From Isoptericola dokdonensis DS-3 (GTDB lineage: Bacteria; Actinomycetota; Actinomycetes; Actinomycetales; Cellulomonadaceae), in assembly GCF_001636295.1 (NCBI RefSeq), contig NZ_CP014209.1, positions 1,798,001 to 1,862,000 of the forward strand: a stretch of 64,000 bases of DNA, written 5' to 3'. Below the pieces are notes generated by a model. That model was not told the DNA's origin, did not search any database, and saw only the letters and a program-made list of their open reading frames with translations. Shown here piece by piece: positions 45,126 through 53,852 of the stretch; positions within the stretch are counted from its first letter, which is position 1, and each line of letters begins with the position of its first letter. The translations under genes were made by a program, and so were the position numbers.

Positions 45126-46175
45126 TCAGGAGGTGGACCAGGAGCCGGTCGCCGACGGCATGAGCTCCACCCAGGTGCGGCCGGGCGCGAGCTCGACGAC
45201 GGCACCGTCGACGGTGAGCACGACCGGGTCCTGCACCGACTCCTTCGACCACTCGACCGCCAGGGTCCGCCCGCCGGTCGCGACGAGCCCCTGGCCGGAC
45301 CCCACGAGCTGCGTCTCCGGCACCGGGGCGCCCGACGGGTCGCGGTAGGAGGTGTTGACGACCTCGACCTCCAGCACCACGACGTTCTCCGCGGCGTGCT
45401 GGACGCCCGAGGCCGACATCGACGGGCTCTCGCCCTCCGACCGCTGCCACGTGCCCGACTTCTTGTCCCACGCCCAGGCGCTGGTCTGCGCGGCGGACAT
45501 CACGACGTCCACGCCCCGGGCCTTCGTGCCGTCGACGACGGCGGTGGCGCGGTCGGCGGCGGCCGCGAAGGCGAACTGCTGCGGCGGCGGGCTGGTCCGC
45601 TCGCCGTCGTCCTGCGCGAGGAACGCCTCCGGGTCGCCGACGACGTTGTGCGGGGCGTACCGGTTCGGGTCCCGCGAGAAGCCGGCGTCCCCGGCGTCCA
45701 TGATCACCGACTGGACGCCCGCGTCCCCGACGGCGGCGATGAACGGCTGCTGCGCGCCCGAGTAGGCGAGGATCCCGTCCAGCGGGGCGACGATCGCGGG
45801 GTCCATGGGGCGCACCGAGCGCACGGGTTCCACGACGTCCGGGATGCTCGAGTGGTAGACGGCGACGTAGCGGGTGATGCCGCCCTCGACGACCTCCTCC
45901 CACACGGTGTCGGCGTCCTCCAGCCCGGTCTGCGGCCGCGCCTCGGGCGAGTTCTCGATCTTGACCGCGAGCGCGGGCCGCTCCGCGACCTCCTCGGTGC
46001 GCACGCCGGTCAGCGGCCACACGACGGGCACGGCGGGCGGTGCGGACTTCTCGGCGGAGGCCACCGGGGCGGCGACCGTCGTGGTGGGGGCGGGCTCGGG
46101 GTCGCCGGAGCAGGCGGCGAGCAGCGCGACGACGAGGAACGCACCGGCCAGGGTGGCGGGACGGCTCAGGGTCAT
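45126..46175 (-). CDS. DUF3048 lipoprotein, copy A
   Basis: A 349-residue secreted lipoprotein with lipobox LLAAC near residue 22. It has the two-part DUF3048 fold: an N-terminal half with RPALAVKIENSPEARPQTGLEDAD and RYVAVYHSSIPDVVEPVRSVRPMD, and a C-terminal half with GARTWVEL-like PGRTWVELMPS. The family (YerB-like) has no established activity. The ATG at 46175 follows GGAGG. It has a tandem paralogue directly upstream. Confidence 0.88.
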   Translation of the reverse strand: MTLSRPATLAGAFLVVALLAACSGDPEPAPTTTVAAPVASAEKSAPPAVPVVWPLTGVRTEEVAERPALAVKIENSPEARPQTGLEDADTVWEEVVEGGITRYVAVYHSSIPDVVEPVRSVRPMDPAIVAPLDGILAYSGAQQPFIAAVGDAGVQSVIMDAGDAGFSRDPNRYAPHNVVGDPEAFLAQDDGERTSPPPQQFAFAAAADRATAVVDGTKARGVDVVMSAAQTSAWAWDKKSGTWQRSEGESPSMSASGVQHAAENVVVLEVEVVNTSYRDPSGAPVPETQLVGSGQGLVATGGRTLAVEWSKESVQDPVVLTVDGAVVELAPGRTWVELMPSATGSWSTS

Positions 46176-46213
46176 CGGGACCTCCGGAGGTGTGTCGGCG
46201 CGCACACCCTACG

Positions 46214-47290
46214 TCAGGACACGCGCCAGGAGCCGTCATCACGCGGGACGAGCTCGATCCAGGTGCGGCCTGGTTCCAGCAGCACCTCGCCCCCGCGCGC
46301 GAGCCGCAGCCTCAACGGCGCCTTCGCACCCTTCTTCGACCAGGTGACCTTGATCGACCGGCCGCCGCCGAGGAGCCGTCCCTCACCCTTGCCGACGAGC
46401 TCCGTCTTCGGCACGGCGGCGCCCGACGGGTCGCGGTACCCGGTGCTCGTGACGCGCACGCTCAGCAGCAGCACGTTGCGGGCCGTGACCCGCTTCCCGG
46501 ACGACATCGAGGCGCGGCCGTCGTCGCTGCGGCGGTACGCCTGGTCCTTGCCGTTCCACGTCCACGTGGTGCGCTGCGCACGGGACAGCCGCACGTCGGC
46601 CTCCCGGGCACGCTTCCCGCGGCTGCGGGCGGTGCCGTCGGCGCGCTGCTCGGCGTAGGCGAGCTGGGCGGGCGGCGGCTCGGTGCGGCGGCGGTCGGCC
46701 TGCCGGGCGAAGGCCCGCACGTCGCCGTAGACGTTGTGCGGCGCCGGCCGCGACGACGACCGCTCGAACCCGCGGTCGCCGTCGTCCATCGTGAGGAGCT
46801 GGGTGCCGGTCGCCCGCACGGCACGCAGGAACGGCGGCTGGCCGCCGCTGGCGGCGAGGATCCCGTGCAGCGGCGCGACCGTGGCGGGGTCCATCGGCCG
46901 CACGGATCGCACGGGCCCGACCCGGCGGGGCAGGTCGGAGTGGTAGACGGCGACGAACCGGCTGATGCCGCCCTCCACGACCTGCTCCCACACGATGTCG
47001 GCGCGGTGCAGCCCGGTGTGTGGCCGCGAGGCCGCGGAGTTCTCGATCTTCACGGCGACGGCGGGACGCTTCGCCACCTTGTCCGTCCGGATCCCGGTGA
47101 GCGGCCAGCGCGGGTCGGGCCGCGGCTCGGGCTCCGGCGCGGGGGGTGGCACGGGGGCGGGAGGGGCGATCTTGGCGCGGGTCATGTCGGGTGCGACCGT
47201 GACCTGGGCGGCCGGCACCTCGGTGGCGCCGCAGCCGGCCAGCGCGACCATCGTCGCGAGCACCAGTGCGGTCGCGCGCGTGGGACGCAT
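46214..47290 (-). CDS. DUF3048 lipoprotein, copy B
   Basis: A 358-residue paralogue of the preceding gene, with the same order of blocks (RPAVAVKIENSAASRPHTGL, RFVAVYHSDLPRRVGPVRSV, PGRTWIELVP). The lipobox is VALAGC. It differs by a Pro-rich linker after the signal peptide and an unusually basic second half (many Arg/Lys). The ATG follows GAGGAGG, with a TACAGT element at 47320-47325 further upstream. A 38-nt spacer links it to copy A. Confidence 0.88.
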   Translation of the reverse strand: MRPTRATALVLATMVALAGCGATEVPAAQVTVAPDMTRAKIAPPAPVPPPAPEPEPRPDPRWPLTGIRTDKVAKRPAVAVKIENSAASRPHTGLHRADIVWEQVVEGGISRFVAVYHSDLPRRVGPVRSVRPMDPATVAPLHGILAASGGQPPFLRAVRATGTQLLTMDDGDRGFERSSSRPAPHNVYGDVRAFARQADRRRTEPPPAQLAYAEQRADGTARSRGKRAREADVRLSRAQRTTWTWNGKDQAYRRSDDGRASMSSGKRVTARNVLLLSVRVTSTGYRDPSGAAVPKTELVGKGEGRLLGGGRSIKVTWSKKGAKAPLRLRLARGGEVLLEPGRTWIELVPRDDGSWRVS

Positions 47291-47386
47291 CGGGCCCCTC
47301 CTCGTCGTCGGGTGGCACCACTGTAGGGGGCGACCGGACGCCGGTGGGACGCCACCCCGGGCGGCCCCGCGGCCCGGGCGAGCGCC

Positions 47387-47392
47387 TATCGT
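47387..47392 (+). promoter_or_regulatory. -10 element TATCGT, leaderless menE
   Basis: TATCGT ends 6 nt before the menE GTG at 47399. Confidence 0.5.
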
Positions 47393-47398
47393 GACCCG

Positions 47399-48565
47399 GT
47401 GAGCACCACCGACCTGCCCGCCCTCGTCGACGCGGTGGCGCGCGCGCTCGACGGCGGCCCTGCCGTCTCGCCGCTCCCCCGTCTGAGCACGACCGCACCG
47501 CCCGCGGGCACGGCGGTCGTGGTCCGCACGTCCGGGTCGACGGGGACGCCGCGCGAGGTCGCCCTCAGCGCACCGGCGCTGCGGGCGTCGGCGACGGCGA
47601 CGCACGCGCGGCTCGGAGGTCCCGGCCGCTGGGTGCTCACCCTCCCGCCGACCCACGTCGCCGGGGTGCAGGTGGTGGTGCGCTCGCTGCTCACCGGCCG
47701 GGCGCCCGTCGCCGCCCCCGCAGGCGAGCGCTTCACCCCGGCCGGGCTGGCGGCCCTGCTCGCCGAGCCGTTGCGCGACGACGACCCCGTGCACGTCTCG
47801 CTCGTGCCGACCCAGCTGCACCGGGTCGTCGAGGCGGCCGACGGCGGCGAGCCTGCGGCGCTGCGCGCCCTGGCCCGCTGCGGCGCCGTGCTGCTGGGCG
47901 GGGCCGCCACCCCGCCGCAACTGCTGGAGCGCGCCCGCGACGCCGGCGTGCCGGTGGTGCGCACGTACGGGATGTCCGAGACGGCCGGCGGCTGCGTGTA
48001 CGACGGCGTGGCCCTGCCGGGCGTGCGGGTGCGCCTCGCCGACGGCGTCGTCGAGCTCGCCGGGCCGACGCTCGCCACCGGGTACGTGGGCGACGACCAC
48101 GCCACCGCCGCGGCCTTCCACGACGGACCCGACGGACGGTGGTTCCGCACGAGCGACCTCGGTGCGCTGGACGGCGGCGTGCTCCGGGTGCTGGGGCGGG
48201 CCGACGACGTCGTGGTCACGGGCGGCGTCAACGTGGCGCCCGCCGCTGTGGAGGTGGTGCTGGGCGACCTGCTGGGCACCGAGGTGTGCGTGGTCGGCGT
48301 CCCCGACGACGAGTGGGGGCAGGCGGTCGTGGCGGTCGTCGTCGAGCGGGACCAGGACGCCGCCCGTGCCGGCGGCCGCGACGGCGCGCCGCGGCCTCTC
48401 GACGCCGCCGGGCTGGCGCGGGTGCGTGCCGTCGTCGCGGATAGGCTGGGCCCGGCCGCCGCGCCACGACAGGTGTTCCGGGTGCCCGCGCTCCCGCTGC
48501 GCGGACCCGGGAAGGTCGACCGCGCTGCCGTCGTCGACCTGGTGCGTCCGCGCACCGCCTGCTGA
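47399..48565 (+). CDS. menE: o-Succinylbenzoate-CoA ligase
   Basis: A 388-residue adenylate-forming enzyme, short as in other actinobacterial MenE. The P-loop is VRTSGSTGTPREVAL, the motif around the acyl site is TYGMSETAGGCVYDG, and the hinge region follows in WFRTSDLGALDGG. The C-terminal catalytic Lys lies in PLRGPGKVDRAAV. It activates o-succinylbenzoate for MenB. Start is GTG. Twelve nucleotides separate it from menA, so they form an operon. Confidence 0.92.
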   Translation: MSTTDLPALVDAVARALDGGPAVSPLPRLSTTAPPAGTAVVVRTSGSTGTPREVALSAPALRASATATHARLGGPGRWVLTLPPTHVAGVQVVVRSLLTGRAPVAAPAGERFTPAGLAALLAEPLRDDDPVHVSLVPTQLHRVVEAADGGEPAALRALARCGAVLLGGAATPPQLLERARDAGVPVVRTYGMSETAGGCVYDGVALPGVRVRLADGVVELAGPTLATGYVGDDHATAAAFHDGPDGRWFRTSDLGALDGGVLRVLGRADDVVVTGGVNVAPAAVEVVLGDLLGTEVCVVGVPDDEWGQAVVAVVVERDQDAARAGGRDGAPRPLDAAGLARVRAVVADRLGPAAAPRQVFRVPALPLRGPGKVDRAAVVDLVRPRTAC

Positions 48566-48576
48566 GAGGAGCACGC

Positions 48577-49446
48577 ATGGCCACGCCCGCCGAGTGGGTC
48601 GCGGGATCGCGCCCGCGCACGCTGCCCGCCGCCGCCGCACCCGTCCTGGTCGGGTCCGGCGCGGCCGCGCAGGTGGACGCGTTCGCCTGGCTGCCCGCCC
48701 TGCTCGCCCTGGGTGTCGCGCTCGCGCTCCAGGTGGGCGTGAACTACGCGAACGACTACTCCGACGGCGTGCGCGGCACGGACCTGGACCGGGTGGGCCC
48801 GCTGCGGCTCACGGCCTCGGGCGTCGCCCGGCCGGGGCAGGTCAAGGGGGCGGCGTTCGCGTCGTTCGGGGTCGCCGGGGTCCTGGGGCTCGCGCTGTGC
48901 GCCGTCAGCGGCCACTGGTGGCTGCTCGCCGTCGGCGTCCTGTGCGTCGCCGCGGCCTGGTTCTACACCGGCGGCCGCCGCCCCTACGGCTACGCGGGGC
49001 TGGGCGAGGTCGGGGTGTTCGTCTTCTTCGGCCTGGTCGCCACCCTCGGCACCACGTACACGCAGGCCGACCGCCTGACGTGGCCGGCCGTGCTGGGTGC
49101 CGTCGGCGTCGGGCTCATCGCCTGCGCGCTGCTCATGGTCAACAATGTCCGCGACATCCCCACCGACGTCCTGGCGGGCAAGCGCACCCTGGCCGTGCGG
49201 CTCGGCGACCGCCGGGCCCGCCGCCTGTACGCCCTGTGGATCGTGCTGCCGGTGCTGCTCGCCCTGGTGTGCGCGCTGTGGAACCCGTGGGTGCTGCTCG
49301 TCGGCGTGCTGCTCCTGCCGGCGGTGCTGCTGGTCCTCCCGGTGCTCGCCGGGGCGCACGGCCGCGCGCTGGTCCCGGTCCTCGCGGGCACCGGGATGTT
49401 CGAGCTCGCCTACGGCGTGCTGCTGGGCGTCGGCCTGGCGCTCTGA
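48577..49446 (+). CDS. menA: 1,4-Dihydroxy-2-naphthoate polyprenyltransferase
   Basis: A 289-residue UbiA-family integral membrane prenyltransferase with about nine helices. The two aspartate-rich loops are NYANDYSDGVRGTD (about 57-70) and VNNVRDIPTDVLAGKRT (about 188-204). It joins the polyprenyl chain to dihydroxynaphthoate. GAGAGGAG lies just before the ATG. Confidence 0.95.
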   Translation: MATPAEWVAGSRPRTLPAAAAPVLVGSGAAAQVDAFAWLPALLALGVALALQVGVNYANDYSDGVRGTDLDRVGPLRLTASGVARPGQVKGAAFASFGVAGVLGLALCAVSGHWWLLAVGVLCVAAAWFYTGGRRPYGYAGLGEVGVFVFFGLVATLGTTYTQADRLTWPAVLGAVGVGLIACALLMVNNVRDIPTDVLAGKRTLAVRLGDRRARRLYALWIVLPVLLALVCALWNPWVLLVGVLLLPAVLLVLPVLAGAHGRALVPVLAGTGMFELAYGVLLGVGLAL

Positions 49447-49486
49447 CCCCGCCCCGGCGACGCCGGGCCGGTGGGGTCGGGGCGCC

Positions 49487-49801
49487 TCAGCGCTCGGACG
49501 TGGCCGGCGGGTCGACGCGGCGCGGCTCGAACGCGGCGTCCTCCGCGGCGGCGTCGTCCGCGGCGATCGAGTCGACGGTCGTCTGCTCCCGGCCCCGGCG
49601 GGCGGCCCGCTGCTCGGCGCGCCGCGCCATCCACGCCGTCGCCGCGTCCCGCTGCCTCGGCAGCGCGAGGTAGGACACGGCGAAGGCCACGACCACGGCG
49701 ACCAGGGCGAGCAGCCAGCCGCGCACACCGACCGCGTAGGCCAGCGCGAAGGCGGCCACGAGGATCAGCAGGCGCAGCACGGTGTAGGTCACGAGGGGCA
49801 C
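49487..49801 (-). CDS. DUF4229-like small membrane protein
   Basis: A 104-residue protein with two membrane helices (about 6-22 and 26-45), then a charged tail beginning LPRQRDAATAWMARR. This fits DUF4229, often found beside menA or menE in actinobacteria. Start is GTG with TACGCT 6 nt upstream. The role is unknown. Confidence 0.7.
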   Translation of the reverse strand: MPLVTYTVLRLLILVAAFALAYAVGVRGWLLALVAVVVAFAVSYLALPRQRDAATAWMARRAEQRAARRGREQTTVDSIAADDAAAEDAAFEPRRVDPPATSER

Positions 49802-49807
49802 CGTCCC

Positions 49808-49813
49808 AGCGTA
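49808..49813 (-). promoter_or_regulatory. -10 element TACGCT, leaderless DUF4229-like gene
   Basis: TACGCT on the minus strand ends 6 nt before the GTG at 49801. Confidence 0.5.
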
Positions 49814-49870
49814 GTCCGGCCGTCGCGGCCTCCGGGACGAGGGCCGTGCCGGAGAACCCCGTGCGGCAAC

Positions 49871-49876
49871 TAGGCT
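49871..49876 (+). promoter_or_regulatory. -10 element TAGGCT, leaderless PLDc_N gene
   Basis: TAGGCT ends 6 nt before the ATG at 49883, within ACTAGGCTGG as for menB. Confidence 0.55.
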
Positions 49877-49882
49877 GGACGC

Positions 49883-50290
49883 ATGTCGCGTGTGCTGGTG
49901 GGAATCGTCGTCGTCGGGCTCCTCGTCTACGCCCTGTCCGACCTGGCGAGCTCCGAGGACGAGGACAAGGGCGGCCTGCCCACCTGGCTGTGGGTGCTCG
50001 TCATCGTGCTGCTGCCGATCTTCGGCCCGCTGACCTGGATCATCGCCCGCCAGGCGCGCAAGCGCCGCGGCGGTGCCGGCGGCCGCACCGCGCGCCCCGG
50101 TCGCGGCCCGCGCCGCCCGTCCGGGCCGATCGCCCCCGACGACGACCCCGAGTTCCTCTGGCGGCTCGAGCAGGAGAAGCGCAAGCGCCGACGTGACCAG
50201 GGCGACAGCGGCGGCTCGGGCGGGTTCGGCGGTCACGACTCCGGTGACACCGGCGGCGGGAGCGACGGCGGCGGTGGCGGCGGGGACTGA
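49883..50290 (+). CDS. PLDc_N-type membrane protein with Gly-rich tail
   Basis: A 135-residue protein. Two helices (about 3-20 and 36-54) form the phospholipase D-nuclease N-terminal-like pair (WLWVLVIVLLPIFGPLTWII). A basic linker with FLWRLEQEKRKRR and a Gly/Asp/Ser tail follow. No catalytic domain is present, as is common for this family. It ends before a strong bidirectional terminator. Confidence 0.75.
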   Translation: MSRVLVGIVVVGLLVYALSDLASSEDEDKGGLPTWLWVLVIVLLPIFGPLTWIIARQARKRRGGAGGRTARPGRGPRRPSGPIAPDDDPEFLWRLEQEKRKRRRDQGDSGGSGGFGGHDSGDTGGGSDGGGGGGD

Positions 50291-50313
50291 TCGTCCCCGC
50301 ACCGGTCACGGGA

Positions 50314-50358
50314 CGCACGAAGGGCGGGGGACCTCACCGGTCCCCCGCCCTTCGTGCG
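50314..50358. terminator. Bidirectional terminator, 20-bp perfect stem
   Basis: A 20-bp perfect stem (outer CGCACGAAGGGCGGGGG) with a 5-nt loop TCACC lies between the convergent PLDc_N and ccsB genes. Confidence 0.85.
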
Positions 50359-50383
50359 CCCGCCGCGTCGTGCGGCGCCCCGG

Positions 50384-51340
50384 TCAGCTGATGCCGGAGT
50401 ACGAGTGCTTGCCGTTGAAGATGAGGTTCACGCCCGTGAAGTTGAACAGCACGCAGGCGTAGCCGACGACGACGAACCAGGCGGCGCGGCGCCCGGACCA
50501 GCCGCGGGTGGTGCGGGCGTGCAGGTAGGCGGCGTAGATCACCCAGATGACGAAGCTCCACACCTCCTTGGGGTCCCAGCCCCAGTAGCGGCCCCAGGCG
50601 TCCTCGGCCCAGATCGCGCCGCCGATGATGGTGAACGTCCACAGCACGAACGCGACGGCGTTGAGGCGGAACGACATCGACTCCAGCAGGGTGGGCGTCG
50701 GGGTGCGGTCGAGCCAGCGGAAGCCGGGGCGGGCCAGGAACGGGGAGTTCTCGTCGCGCAGGTCGCGCAGCAGCTGCAGGACGGACAGCACGAAAGCGAC
50801 GGTGAAGATGCCGGTCGCGGTGATCGCGACCCCGACGTGCAGCACCAGCCAGTAGTTCTGCAGGGCGGGCTGCACACCCGTCGCGGCGACGTGGAACGCG
50901 TTGAGCCCGAGCACGAGGAACAGCGTCACCAGGCCGGTGACGAACGCGCCGAGGAACCGCACGTCGCGGCGCAGGTTCCACCCGAGGAACACCGCCATCG
51001 CGACGAACGACCCGACGAGCGTGAACTCGTACATGTTCGCCCACGGGGTGCGCCCGGCGGCCAGGCCGCGCAGCACGATCCCGACGAGCAGCAGACCGGT
51101 GCCCAGCCACGACGTCGACATCGCGATGCCGACCGCCCGGCGGGGCGGGGCCGGCGTCGCGCCGGCGGGGTCCTGCGCCACGGCGGGAGCACCCGCGCCC
51201 ACGGCGACCGCGGTGGCCGCCCGAGCGCTGACCTTCTCGTCGGAGCGACGGCCCAGGTCGACGGCGAACGCGATCATCGCGATGGCGAAGGTCGTCGCGG
51301 CGGCCCAGACGAGCAGGTCGCTCAGCTCGGCGATCTCCAT
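50384..51340 (-). CDS. ccsB: Cytochrome c biogenesis protein CcsB/CcsA
   Basis: A 318-residue membrane protein of System II cytochrome c maturation that, with ResB, exports and attaches heme. The tryptophan-rich heme-handling motif is WGRYWGWDPKEVWSFV, with conserved His residues in VLHVGVAI and YLHARTTRGW. About eight helices. The start lies 1 nt after the resB stop. Confidence 0.93.
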   Translation of the reverse strand: MEIAELSDLLVWAAATTFAIAMIAFAVDLGRRSDEKVSARAATAVAVGAGAPAVAQDPAGATPAPPRRAVGIAMSTSWLGTGLLLVGIVLRGLAAGRTPWANMYEFTLVGSFVAMAVFLGWNLRRDVRFLGAFVTGLVTLFLVLGLNAFHVAATGVQPALQNYWLVLHVGVAITATGIFTVAFVLSVLQLLRDLRDENSPFLARPGFRWLDRTPTPTLLESMSFRLNAVAFVLWTFTIIGGAIWAEDAWGRYWGWDPKEVWSFVIWVIYAAYLHARTTRGWSGRRAAWFVVVGYACVLFNFTGVNLIFNGKHSYSGIS

Positions 51341-51341
51341 G

Positions 51342-53075
51342 TCAGTCTTCCGTCCCTTGTTCGGTGGGGCTGTCGGGGGTGGTGACGCCCGGCACGGCGG
51401 CGCGCGTCCGGTCGACCTCGCCGTCCAGGCCGGCGTCGTCCCCGCGGGCCAGGCCCGCGATCTCGACGTGCGTGACGCCGCCGTCGCTCCATGATCGCAC
51501 CCAGACGCGGCGGCGCGGGAGGAACAGCGAGCCGGTCAGTCCGGCGAGGGCGAGCAGCGCGAACGTCAGCACCCAGGCCAGCGACGGGTCGTGGCGCAGG
51601 TCGAGCGCCACGAACCGGGGGACGTCGCCGTCGGCGAAGCTGATGGTGCCGAGCCCGTCGGGCAGGTCCACGGTGTCGCCGGGTTCCAGCAGCAGCGTGA
51701 CCCGCTCGCCGTCGTCGTCGAGCGACGGGGTGAGCTCGGCGGTGTCGAGGCGGTACACGTTCTGCGGCACGCCCTCGTCGAGGCCGAGGTCGCCGCGGTA
51801 CACCTCGAGGACGAGCAGCGGGGCCTCGGGCAGCGGGAACGCGGAGCGGGCGGAGCCGTCCTCCTCGATGACCGCGGTCGGCAGGAAGTACCCGACCAGG
51901 CCGATCTGCTCCAGCCCGTCCGAGACGTCCGGCACCTTGACGACGCCGCGCGAGGTGTAGACCTGGTCCTCCGGGATGAAGGGCACGCGCCCGGAGAACG
52001 CGACCTCGCCCGCGGAGTCGGTCACGGTGATCTCGGGGGCGTAGCCGTTGCCCTGGAGGTAGATCTTCGCGCCGTCCACCTCGAGCGGGTGGTTGACCTT
52101 GATCGACTCGGCGCTCTCGGTGCCGTCGGGCTCGCGGATCGTCACGTCCGCGGTGAAGTCGCGCGACTGCGCGAACGCGACCGTGTCGGTGGCGAACTCG
52201 GAGGTGAACGCGTCGAGCGTCATCGAGAACGGCACGAGGGAGTCCTCGGCGAACCAGGCGCCGGACTCGAACGTGTCGTAGTCGACGACGGCGTTCGCGA
52301 AGCCGCGCCCCTCGGTGACGATCGCCTGGCCGCGGTAGTGCAGGAGCTGGCCCACCCCGACGGAGACCACGAGGCCCACCAGCGCCAGGTGGAACAGCAG
52401 GTTGCCGGTCTCGCGCAGGTAGCCGCGCTCGGCGGCGACGGTCCGGGTGGCCGGCCGGGCGGGGATCCGGCCGCGGGCCGCCCGGGCCTCCTCGGACCCG
52501 GTCTCGACCCGGAACGAGGGCAACCACCGCAGCCGGCCGCGCAGGTGCGTGGCGACGGCGCCGGTCACCTCGTCCGGCGTCGCGGACGTCGTGGCGGTCA
52601 CGTGCGCGGGGAACCGCTCGAACCGTGCCGGGGTGCGCGGGGGGCGCGAGCGCAGCGCCCGGCCGTGGGAGAGGGTGCGCGGCACGATGCAGCCCACCAG
52701 GGACACCAGCAGCAGCAGGTAGATCGCGGAGAACCAGGGCGAGGAGTAGACGTCGAAGAACCCGAACCGGTCCAGCCACTCCCCCGCGGTGGGGTGCTCG
52801 CCGAGGTACTCGACGACGGCCGCCGGGTCCTGGGGACGCTGCGGCAGGATCGAGCCGGGCACCGCCGCGACCGCCAGCAGCATGAGCAGCATGAGCGCCA
52901 CGCGCATGCTGGTGAGCTGGCGCCACGTCCACCGGAGCGTGCCGCGCCAGCCGAGGGCGGGGGCCTGCGGCGCCGCGCCGGAGCCCGGGGTGCCGCCGTC
53001 TGCCTGCTCGGGCTCGGCGCCCCCGGTCGTGAACTCGTCCGCGATCCCGTCGGGACGGTACGTCTGCCCTGCCAT
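51342..53075 (-). CDS. resB: Cytochrome c biogenesis protein ResB
   Basis: A 577-residue partner of CcsB. A polar N-terminus is followed by membrane helices near residues 60-80, 115-135 and 215-235, a large extracytoplasmic domain, and a last helix near 505-525 (FALLALAGLTGSLF). Family blocks are PGSILPQRPQDP and FDVYSSPWFSAIYLLLLVSLVGCIVPR. It forms the heme ligation complex with CcsB. The ATG overlaps the ccdA stop (TGATG). Confidence 0.92.
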   Translation of the reverse strand: MAGQTYRPDGIADEFTTGGAEPEQADGGTPGSGAAPQAPALGWRGTLRWTWRQLTSMRVALMLLMLLAVAAVPGSILPQRPQDPAAVVEYLGEHPTAGEWLDRFGFFDVYSSPWFSAIYLLLLVSLVGCIVPRTLSHGRALRSRPPRTPARFERFPAHVTATTSATPDEVTGAVATHLRGRLRWLPSFRVETGSEEARAARGRIPARPATRTVAAERGYLRETGNLLFHLALVGLVVSVGVGQLLHYRGQAIVTEGRGFANAVVDYDTFESGAWFAEDSLVPFSMTLDAFTSEFATDTVAFAQSRDFTADVTIREPDGTESAESIKVNHPLEVDGAKIYLQGNGYAPEITVTDSAGEVAFSGRVPFIPEDQVYTSRGVVKVPDVSDGLEQIGLVGYFLPTAVIEEDGSARSAFPLPEAPLLVLEVYRGDLGLDEGVPQNVYRLDTAELTPSLDDDGERVTLLLEPGDTVDLPDGLGTISFADGDVPRFVALDLRHDPSLAWVLTFALLALAGLTGSLFLPRRRVWVRSWSDGGVTHVEIAGLARGDDAGLDGEVDRTRAAVPGVTTPDSPTEQGTED

Positions 53076-53851
53076 CACACCACCGTCGTGTATCCGCTGA
53101 TCCAGCTCTGCAGCAGGCTCGTCACCGTGCCCCACACGCCGGTCACCATGGCCAGGCCGATGACGACGAGCAGGCCGCCGCCGAGCCGCAGGACGGCGAG
53201 CCGGTGCCGCCGCAGGAAGCCGAGCATCTTCTGGGAGGACTGCAGGCCGAGCGCCACCAGCAGGAACGGCACGCCGAGCCCCACGCAGTACGCGACGCCG
53301 AGCAGCAGCCCGCGCGTCGCCGACGCCTCGTCCAGCGCGAGGGACTGCACGGCCGCGAGCGTGGGGCCGAGGCACGGCGTCCAGCCCAGCCCGAACACCA
53401 CGCCCAGCAGCGGCGCCCCCCACAGCCCGGCCTGCGGGCTGACGTGCAGCCGCCGCTCCCGCTGGAGGAACCCGATGCCGCCGAGGAACGCGACGCCCAT
53501 CACGATGACGAACACGCCCAGCACCCGGATCAGCACGTCCTCGTAGCGCACGAGGTAGGCGCCCACGGCGCCGGCGGCGGCCATGAGCGCCACGAAGACC
53601 ACGGTGAACCCGAGCACGAACAGCGCGACACCGGTCACGACGCGGCTGCGCGCGGGTGCGCGCGTCGCCGTCGTCGTGCCGCCGCCGGTGCCCGCGTTCG
53701 CCGCGGCCATGCCGCCGACGTACCCGACGTAGCCGGGCACCAGCGGCAGCACGCACGGGGACGCGAACGACACGATCCCGGCGAGCAGCGCGATGGGGAC
53801 GGCGAGCAGCATCGAGCCGCTCATCGCCGTCGTCTGGAACGCCTCGCCCAC
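53075..53851 (-). CDS. ccdA: Thiol-disulfide transporter CcdA
   Basis: A 258-residue DsbD-gamma-like membrane protein that carries reducing power across the membrane for apocytochrome c. The two catalytic Cys are in FASPCVLPLVPGY and GWTPCLGPTLAA. The start chosen is the GTG at 53851, 1 nt after the tlpA stop; it adds the usual MGEAF-like lead before MSGSMLLAV. An ATG at 53824 is the alternative. Confidence 0.92.
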   Translation of the reverse strand: MGEAFQTTAMSGSMLLAVPIALLAGIVSFASPCVLPLVPGYVGYVGGMAAANAGTGGGTTTATRAPARSRVVTGVALFVLGFTVVFVALMAAAGAVGAYLVRYEDVLIRVLGVFVIVMGVAFLGGIGFLQRERRLHVSPQAGLWGAPLLGVVFGLGWTPCLGPTLAAVQSLALDEASATRGLLLGVAYCVGLGVPFLLVALGLQSSQKMLGFLRRHRLAVLRLGGGLLVVIGLAMVTGVWGTVTSLLQSWISGYTTVV

Positions 53852-53852
53852 G

